Source: CALARM01 sp964431735 (lineage in GTDB: Bacteria; Vulcanimicrobiota; SpSt-956; JAKJGF01). Taken from it: 38,068 nt of DNA. Below, in pieces: positions 32,743-38,068 of this stretch (positions are counted from its first letter, which is position 1; each line of letters starts with the position of its first letter). The stretch spans positions 1-38,068 of the forward strand of contig CAYSLJ010000060.1 of the NCBI GenBank assembly GCA_964431735.1, in the 5' to 3' direction. The notes beneath the pieces were generated by a model. It had not been told where the DNA came from. It saw nothing but the letters and a program-made list of their open reading frames with translations, and made no database searches. The translations under genes were made by a program, and so were the position numbers.

Positions 32743-34104
32743 ATGACAGAAGATTGCAGATTATTACAGGGCGGCAGAGGAATAGAATCGCCAATTCCGG
32801 GCCATATAGAATCTCCTACATGGATAGTAGACAAGGCATGGGACAAGGTAAGTGAAGTGGCTCATAATGCTCTTGATGCCTATATGGCTTACTGTAAAGA
32901 AGAAAACCTTCCTCACAGTTACCTTTTAGGTCTTGATATATTGATTACAGGTGTGGCAGACAAAACGGGAAAAAAAGTTGTAGATATAAGACCTACCCTT
33001 CTGGAAGGCCCATGCTGTAACAGTTACCCTGCATGCCCGAATTTCTTCTCATCAAGGCTTTATAAAAAACTAAGAGCAGAAACCGGAGAAGACCTTGTAG
33101 AATATGATGTACATCCTACAATGATAATGGATAAAATCGTAGAGGCCTATCTGGGGTTATGGAAAGCAAGAGGCCATTCCGATAAACCTGTAGTCGGTAT
33201 ATTCACCCGCCCCTACGCGGAAAGCGAAGAAGAAACAGCCCATGTTCTGGCCTATGAAACATTTAAAAAATACGGAGTTAACGTATTCAGAATAACACCT
33301 GACGAAAAACCTTATGTGAAAAACGGAAAGATTCATGTAGACGGAACAGCGATTGATCTCTGTCACAGAAGAATTGAAAGAATCCATGTTCCCCTTTTCT
33401 ACGGAGAAAAACTCGGAAATCAGATAATAAACGAAGCAACTGAAACTCTCTGGATTAACCCCTGGAAAATAGACGATCTCCGTTCGAAAACCATAGAAGA
33501 AGAAGCCTTCAGGAGATGGGAGAAAAAAGGCGGAAATCCTATATCCAGACCGATTACTCTTGTAGGTAAAGAAATAACCCCTGAAAATGTAAAGAAATTA
33601 CTTGACACAGGCGGATATGCTCTGAAGAAATGGAACAGCACCGGCGGTAAAGGTGTATTCCTCCATGCCTATATGCCTAAAGTGAAACACATATATGATA
33701 AGCTCTATTTGAAATATGACGGACGCCATATGATACTCATAGATGAAAAAAATACAGACAAATATCTTGCAGAATTTGAAAACTTCACGGAAGATGCGGC
33801 AATACAGCAGCTCAGAATTATAGATGCAAGAGAACTTGATGCAAAGAATCGCCTTGTATATGACACAAGAATAAATGCTCTTTACAATGAAGATGAAAAG
33901 AAATGGCATCTCATTTCCGGTATTTCCCGTTCCGTCCCGTGCGGGCCTGACGTGGCAAACGGAAATTCACTTCTTACAAACGTATCTTCCGGAGCAGAAA
34001 TTTCTATTCTTATTATGGGACGTTCTAAAACAGGTAAAAACAGCATGAATTTCGGTCCCCTTCTTACTGCTATGGTGGCAGGTAAAACCGAGTATAAATT
34101 TTAA
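32743..34104 (+). CDS. ATP-grasp-like ligase of unknown substrate
   Basis: 453 aa, cytoplasmic. The C-terminal half carries ATP-grasp-like features: a Gly-rich loop region GYALKKWNSTGGKGVFLH (about 289-306), the acidic strand RIIDARELDAKNRLVYDTRI, and a final NGNSLLTNVSSGAE near the metal-binding position. The N-terminal half contains VVGIFTRPYAESEEETAHVL and two Cys in GPCCNSYPAC, suggesting a separate Rossmann-type domain. Peptide-ligase-like or glutathione-synthetase-like chemistry is inferred; the substrate is unknown. AAGGAGG is 8-9 nt upstream and a strong terminator follows, so it is probably monocistronic. The paired Cys could bind metal. Confidence 0.6.
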   Translation: MTEDCRLLQGGRGIESPIPGHIESPTWIVDKAWDKVSEVAHNALDAYMAYCKEENLPHSYLLGLDILITGVADKTGKKVVDIRPTLLEGPCCNSYPACPNFFSSRLYKKLRAETGEDLVEYDVHPTMIMDKIVEAYLGLWKARGHSDKPVVGIFTRPYAESEEETAHVLAYETFKKYGVNVFRITPDEKPYVKNGKIHVDGTAIDLCHRRIERIHVPLFYGEKLGNQIINEATETLWINPWKIDDLRSKTIEEEAFRRWEKKGGNPISRPITLVGKEITPENVKKLLDTGGYALKKWNSTGGKGVFLHAYMPKVKHIYDKLYLKYDGRHMILIDEKNTDKYLAEFENFTEDAAIQQLRIIDARELDAKNRLVYDTRINALYNEDEKKWHLISGISRSVPCGPDVANGNSLLTNVSSGAEISILIMGRSKTGKNSMNFGPLLTAMVAGKTEYKF

Positions 34105-34115
34105 TTGATATATGG

Positions 34116-34151
34116 TGCAGGGGTGCAGGTATTTTGTACCCCTGCATTTTT
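34116..34151 (+). terminator. rho-independent terminator of the ATP-grasp-like gene
   Basis: TGCAGGGGT (34116-34124) pairs with 34138-34146 across a 13-nt loop and is followed by five T. The gene's stop is 12 nt upstream. Confidence 0.85.
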
Positions 34152-34180
34152 ATTACAGCAGGTAAGGAATGGAAGTTAAA

Positions 34181-34352
34181 TAAATGTCTCAAATATATTA
34201 ATCGTGACGCGTCACGCGTCACGCGTTACGCGAGGAAAGAGACAATTACTGAGGTGAGCATAAATAATAAATATATGCTCTCGTAACGCGTAACGCGTAA
34301 CGCGTGACGGGTTAAGCCCTGCGCATCACGCATTACGCATTACGCATTACGA
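34181..34352 (+). repeat. composite repeat: AT-rich leader, two ACGCGT arrays and a MITE half
   Basis: The first ~90 bp (AAATATATTAATCGTGACGC through GCGAGGAAAGAGACA to the MITE end at 34245) repeat the segment at 19640-19735, 14.5 kb away. Array 1 is 34204-34231 and array 2 is 34283-34352. Array 2 passes in register from GTAACGC to ATTACGC units through a GGTTAAGCC hairpin centre. Confidence 0.8.
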
Positions 34353-34365
34353 GGTCATTATTTAT

Positions 34366-34387
34366 GGATAGTTATGAAACTAACTAT
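34366..34387. repeat. GGATAGTTATGAAACTAACT palindromic tag
   Basis: A small inverted repeat (ATAGTTA/TAACTAT, 6-nt loop) next to heptad arrays. A second copy is at 36029-36049 with stem TAGTTA/TAACTA. A decayed version is near 26337. The rest of 34105-34460 is repeats. Confidence 0.6.
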
Positions 34388-34460
34388 AATCTCCCATCAC
34401 GCATCATGCTTTTAAATCCTCGCGTTACGCGTCACGACATAAATTAAAGAGGTGATTGAT

Positions 34461-35912
34461 TTGACAGATGTATATAAAAATTTTATCGGCGGTAAATGGG
34501 TTAAATCTGAAACCGAGAAAACATTTAAAACGATAAATCCTGCAAATACCGATGAATCGGTAGGTGAATTTCAGTATTCTTCTGCAGAGGATTTGAGGAA
34601 AGCCGTAGAGATTGCGAAAGAAGCTTTTACTGCCTGGAAAAATCTTCCTCCTTACAGCAGGGGGCAGATACTGATGAAGACAGCAGGATTGTTCGAGGAA
34701 AGAATTGATGAACTCGCAAAAATTATGACGAGAGAAATGGGTAAAAGCCTTGTTGAAACCAGATCCGAAGTGACGAGAAGCGCACAGCTTATGGAATGGT
34801 ACGGAGGAGAGGCAAAGCGCCTCTGCGGTGAGACCTTCCCCTCTGACAGAAGCAGAACTTTTCTTTATACTGTAAGAGTACCTCTGGGAGTAGTTGCTCT
34901 TATTACGCCATGGAATTTCCCTCTTTCTATTCCATGCTGGAAGTTGGGACCTGCCCTTGTGTCAGGTAACAGTGTAATATTAAAGCCTTCAAGCCTTACC
35001 CCTATGACCTGTATAAAACTGGCTGAGATTATGGAAGAAGCAGGAATTCCGCCTGGAGTTCTTAATGTTGTCACAGGTTCCGGGAGAGAACTGGGTGAAG
35101 AAATAGGCAGAAATGAAGATATAAAAGCTATTTCATTTACAGGCTCTACTGAGACAGGAATGAAACTTTACGGTGCTGCGTCGGGAAGGTTTGTAAGAAC
35201 TCAGTTTGAAATGGGAGGGAAGAACCCCGTTGTAGTTCTTGAAGATGCAGACCCTGACAGAAGTGCTTATTTCGCCGTTGAAGGGTGTATGTGGACTGCA
35301 GGACAGAAATGTACTGCCACAAGCAGGGCTATAGTGGTAAAATCAGTTCTGGATAAATTTACCGAACATGTTATGGAGTATGTTAACAATTTTAAAGTAG
35401 GAAACGGACTCGATGAGGGAATACATATAGGACCTGTGGCAGATGAACATCAATTGATTAATATACTTGATTATATTGAAAAGGGTAAAGCAGAAGGTGC
35501 CAGATTGCTCACAGGAGGTAACAGGATTACAGGTGAAGCTTATGATAAAGGATATTTTATCGAACCCACTGTCTTTACAGATGTTACACCTGATATGGCA
35601 ATAGCAAGGGAGGAAATTTTTGGCCCTGTTCTTTCTATAATACCTGTTGAAAATTTTGAAGAGGCTATTTCTGTGGCAAACGATGTGGAATATGGTCTTG
35701 CTGCATCTATAGTAACAAATAACCTGGCCAGAACCATGGAATATATAGATAAGATAGAAGCAGGTATAATTCATATAAATCATTCCACTGCAGGTGCCGA
35801 AGTTCAGGTACCTTTCGGTGGTATGAAGAAATCAAGTTTTGGCATAAGAGAACAGGGAACAGAGACAATCAATTTTTATACTACCTGGAAGACTGTTTAT
35901 ATCCATTATTAA
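34461..35912 (+). CDS. NAD(P)-dependent aldehyde dehydrogenase, semialdehyde type
   Basis: 483 aa, cytoplasmic ALDH-superfamily enzyme oxidising an aldehyde to an acid. Key residues are the general base E250 in FEMGGKNP, the nucleophile C284 in AGQKCTATSR, and the NAD-binding SFTGSTETG at about 224-232. The C-terminal VPFGGMKKSSFGIREQG and the final KTVY resemble alpha-ketoglutaric semialdehyde and succinate-semialdehyde dehydrogenases, so a dicarboxylic semialdehyde is the most likely substrate. TTG at 34461 is preferred: GAGGTGA lies upstream at the right spacing, whereas the GTG at 34452 is part of the Shine-Dalgarno. It is a single gene, ended by a perfect hairpin. Confidence 0.9.
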   Translation: MTDVYKNFIGGKWVKSETEKTFKTINPANTDESVGEFQYSSAEDLRKAVEIAKEAFTAWKNLPPYSRGQILMKTAGLFEERIDELAKIMTREMGKSLVETRSEVTRSAQLMEWYGGEAKRLCGETFPSDRSRTFLYTVRVPLGVVALITPWNFPLSIPCWKLGPALVSGNSVILKPSSLTPMTCIKLAEIMEEAGIPPGVLNVVTGSGRELGEEIGRNEDIKAISFTGSTETGMKLYGAASGRFVRTQFEMGGKNPVVVLEDADPDRSAYFAVEGCMWTAGQKCTATSRAIVVKSVLDKFTEHVMEYVNNFKVGNGLDEGIHIGPVADEHQLINILDYIEKGKAEGARLLTGGNRITGEAYDKGYFIEPTVFTDVTPDMAIAREEIFGPVLSIIPVENFEEAISVANDVEYGLAASIVTNNLARTMEYIDKIEAGIIHINHSTAGAEVQVPFGGMKKSSFGIREQGTETINFYTTWKTVYIHY

Positions 35913-35948
35913 TTTCTGAAAGTGACGCATAGCGTCACTTTCAGAAAT
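35912..35948 (+). terminator. perfect 17-bp hairpin at the end of the dehydrogenase gene
   Basis: ATTTCTGAAAGTGACGC (35912-35928) pairs completely with 35932-35948 around a 3-nt loop. The stem starts on the last base of the stop codon. No T-run follows, so it may act by blocking 3'-exonucleases as much as by termination. Confidence 0.65.
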
Positions 35949-35993
35949 CTGCCCCGCCATATCATTATAATTAGAGTGAAAAGAACAGGACAC

Positions 35994-36049
35994 AACTCAC
36001 GACTCACGACTCACGACTTATTATTTATGGATAGTTATGAAAGTAACTA
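35994..36049 (+). repeat. short heptad array plus palindromic tag
   Basis: AACTCAC, GACTCAC, GACTCAC and GACTTAT in register, then TTATTTATGGATAGTTATGA as at 34360. The rest of the gap to 36189 is AT-rich with no clear promoter. Confidence 0.75.
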
Positions 36050-36189
36050 AAAAATAAGTTTTAAAACTATTGCAAAAAATATATTGATATATAATAATAA
36101 GACGATAATATATACAGGTAAGGTTTTTATATAGATTATTGAATTTTTTTCTTTTTACGTGTTATTTATCAATACTGTGAGGATGTTTT

Positions 36190-37782
36190 ATGTATAAAAA
36201 ATGTTCGAATTGTAATACTGTTAACAGCGATACAGCCAGATTTTGTAATGAATGCGCTCAATCATTGATGACAGAAAATCCTCAGAATAAAGAATTTTTG
36301 TCAGAAGGACATGTTCTTACCGGACGATATGTTATAAGGGAACTTATTAAATGCGGCGGCATGGGTGCTATTTATAAATCTGAAGATAATCATCTTACAA
36401 GAGTATGTGCAATTAAAGAGCTTTTAACCAACTGGTGCAATACGGAAAAAGACAGAGATTATGTAGTCAAAAGATTTCAGAGTGAAGCAAAACTCCTGTC
36501 AGAACTTCACCATGTAAATCTTCCGAAGGTAACCGATTATTTTATCTGTAATGAAAGACATTATCTGGTTATGGATTTTATCGAAGGAGTGGATCTGGAA
36601 AGTCTTCTGGCAGAAAAATATAAGCATGGTTTTCCTCTGGAAGAAGCAATTAATTACGGAATAGAAATTTGTAACCTTTTAGAATATCTTCACGGACAGG
36701 AACCTCCTATAATTTATAGAGATCTCAAACCTTCCAATATTATGATGAGAAAAAAAGACGATCGATTATTTCTGATAGATTTCGGTATCGCCTGCAGTCT
36801 GGAACCGGAACTTTCTGCTTCTCCCAGAACAATGATAGGAACTATGGGTTATTTATCACCTGAACAATATCAGGGTAAACCTGTCATGGCAAGTGATTTA
36901 TATTCTCTCGGAGCCACCCTGTATCACCTTATTACGGGACAGATGCCGATACCTTTTGTCTACAGACCTATGAGAGAACTTGTTCCTTCTGTACCTCCTT
37001 ACCTTGATGAGATAATGAAAAAAGCTCTTGACCTGACAATTAAACAGAGATTTCAGACAGCACCGGAAATGAGGATAGCTTTATGTAAATCTATAAATAA
37101 ATATGACAGTATAGACATAAATTATAATATACTTCTTCTGAAAAATGAAAAAAATGAAAAAGATTTAAAAAAAGCGCGAGAACAGATAGGGTTACTTAAA
37201 GATAAACTGGCTAAAATGAGCTCTAATAGTCCTTTCCCCGGGAATTTTGTTTCTTATTCTCCTGAGAAATTACTCAAATATCTTTCAGATGTGAGACCTA
37301 CAGGAAAAATAACCTATCAGTTCGATAATATTAAAGGTGAACTCTGTGTGAATAATGGTACGATAATGTTTATAAGCTGGGATAACTGGTCTGGAGAACT
37401 GGCATGGAGTAAATTCTTAAAATTAAAAAAAGGAAAATTTGATTTTCATGATGATGATAATCCGGAAAATGTTACCAGGAATCTTAACGGACATGATCCT
37501 CTGGAATTTATACAGGAAGATAAGAAAGAACTTTTACTCACGCTGGAACATATTATTGATACTATTGTTTCGCCTGACAGATTATTGAGATTTGAAAAAA
37601 ATTCTTTAAATAATGAGAAAAATATACAACTTACAAGATTTCAGATGAAGATTCTGTCTATGATTACCATGGGAAACAGTTCCATAAATAAGCTGGTTTC
37701 CGCCCTGAATAGTTCTCAGTTAAAGATAGCAGAAACAATATGTTATTTAAAAGATTCAGGGTTTATTGAAATTGAACCATAG
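36190..37782 (+). CDS. zinc-ribbon Ser/Thr protein kinase with PATAN (DUF4388)-like domain
   Basis: 530 aa. An N-terminal zinc ribbon (CSNCNTVNSDTARFCNEC, 5-22) precedes a PknB-type kinase (about 39-300). It has a Gly-loop, K76 in CAIKEL, the catalytic D178 in IIYRDLKPSN (HRD reads YRD), D197 in LIDFGIA, and TMGYLSPEQYQG in the activation segment. A short coiled coil follows (about 315-345). A PATAN/DUF4388-like beta domain spans about 355-450 (ISWDNWSGELAWSKFL, GKFDFHDD), and a winged-helix-like end covers about 470-530. There is no membrane helix, so it is cytoplasmic. The targets are unknown. GAGGA is 6 nt upstream of the ATG. Confidence 0.88.
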   Translation: MYKKCSNCNTVNSDTARFCNECAQSLMTENPQNKEFLSEGHVLTGRYVIRELIKCGGMGAIYKSEDNHLTRVCAIKELLTNWCNTEKDRDYVVKRFQSEAKLLSELHHVNLPKVTDYFICNERHYLVMDFIEGVDLESLLAEKYKHGFPLEEAINYGIEICNLLEYLHGQEPPIIYRDLKPSNIMMRKKDDRLFLIDFGIACSLEPELSASPRTMIGTMGYLSPEQYQGKPVMASDLYSLGATLYHLITGQMPIPFVYRPMRELVPSVPPYLDEIMKKALDLTIKQRFQTAPEMRIALCKSINKYDSIDINYNILLLKNEKNEKDLKKAREQIGLLKDKLAKMSSNSPFPGNFVSYSPEKLLKYLSDVRPTGKITYQFDNIKGELCVNNGTIMFISWDNWSGELAWSKFLKLKKGKFDFHDDDNPENVTRNLNGHDPLEFIQEDKKELLLTLEHIIDTIVSPDRLLRFEKNSLNNEKNIQLTRFQMKILSMITMGNSSINKLVSALNSSQLKIAETICYLKDSGFIEIEP

Positions 37783-37971
37783 CTTAGTACCGCTCCAGAT
37801 AAGTCAGTATCCATTTCTAAAACCTGTCCCTGACCGGATTCTTCCGGAAAAGATATGATCCTGTTACGTGGCAAACTGGTTTTTCAGACTGTTAATATTT
37901 TGCATCTATATAATTTACAACTCTCTTTTAATACGGCATATCTTTTCCTCCAGAGCCCGGCCAGGGACAGG
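37783..37971. repeat. MITE end remnant and imperfect inverted repeat
   Basis: 37783-37818 resembles the left end of the element at 75-220 (CTTAGTACCG then AAGT and CCATTT at the same spacings). 37823-37857 faces 37937-37971 as a ~35-bp inverted repeat with about eight mismatches (shared CCTGTCCCTG and GAAAAGATATG). The sequence from 37972 to the end shows no gene. The frame at 37855-38061 crosses this palindrome and is not supported. Confidence 0.5.
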
Positions 37972-38068
37972 AGTGAGTGCCATATTTTTTTGGGTACCAA
38001 TTTACCTGTTGCAGTAATTAGAGCCTATCCGAAAAGTCATCAAATACCTTCCGGTGTGTGAGGCTCTT

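Noticed and set aside
37855..38061. Open frame of 68 codons at the right edge
   Set aside because: It starts inside an inverted repeat, has no ribosome-binding site, and its sequence has no domain-like character.

Overview
The window looks like a scaffold of an uncultured, low-GC, double-membrane bacterium. A 100-N assembly gap at 27262-27361 points to a metagenome-type assembly. Outer-membrane machinery is present: an OstA/LptC-like protein, a TolC-type channel, a lipoprotein membrane-fusion protein and a second lipoprotein. TTG starts are frequent. The zinc-ribbon Ser/Thr kinase with a PATAN-like tail and several orphan secreted proteins resemble gene content of deep-branching candidate phyla, but nothing here fixes the phylum.

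Layout. 1-3.3 kb: a DHA2-type MFS exporter and a papain-like protein. 3.3-10 kb (minus strand): clpB with a consensus promoter, a Na+/solute-symporter-type sensor histidine kinase, and three small membrane proteins. 10.5-18 kb (plus): a YbhFSR-like ABC-2 exporter with its lipoprotein adaptor and TolC-like channel, a complete trans-envelope pump. 18-19.4 kb (minus): an OstA-like protein and a beta-propeller protein. 19.9-23.8 kb (plus): a lipoprotein lacking a standard start codon, adenosine deaminase and a zinc-ribbon protein. 23.7-30.4 kb (minus): a secreted protein, a radical SAM protein, gene debris, then two soluble PRC/MgtE_N/CBS proteins below an Nramp-related transporter with a 290-nt leader. 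30.8-37.8 kb (plus): a zinc-ribbon membrane protein, an orphan membrane protein, an ATP-grasp-like protein, an aldehyde dehydrogenase and the kinase.

The most unusual content is intergenic. Nearly every gap carries short arrays of degenerate heptanucleotides with strict 7-nt spacing but loose sequence: GTGAnnn/nnnTCAC types, the palindrome ACGCGT separated by one variable base, and AAAACCC/GGGTTTT types. At least nine begin within about 12 nt of a stop codon, on the strand that continues the gene, and three overlap the gene's last codons. The ACGCGT arrays also form the core of a small inverted-repeat element (ends like ATTACTGACCTGAGCATAA). One copy of it has been interrupted by an unrelated 131-bp palindromic element with a perfect 6-bp target duplication.

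The best candidate for an undescribed functional system is the 26.4-30.5 kb operon. There an Nramp-like transporter without the usual transition-metal Met and Asn is encoded with two soluble copies of the MgtE Mg2+-sensing domains. It is preceded by a leader holding a 32-codon ORF with an acidic N-terminus and two hairpins that exclude each other.
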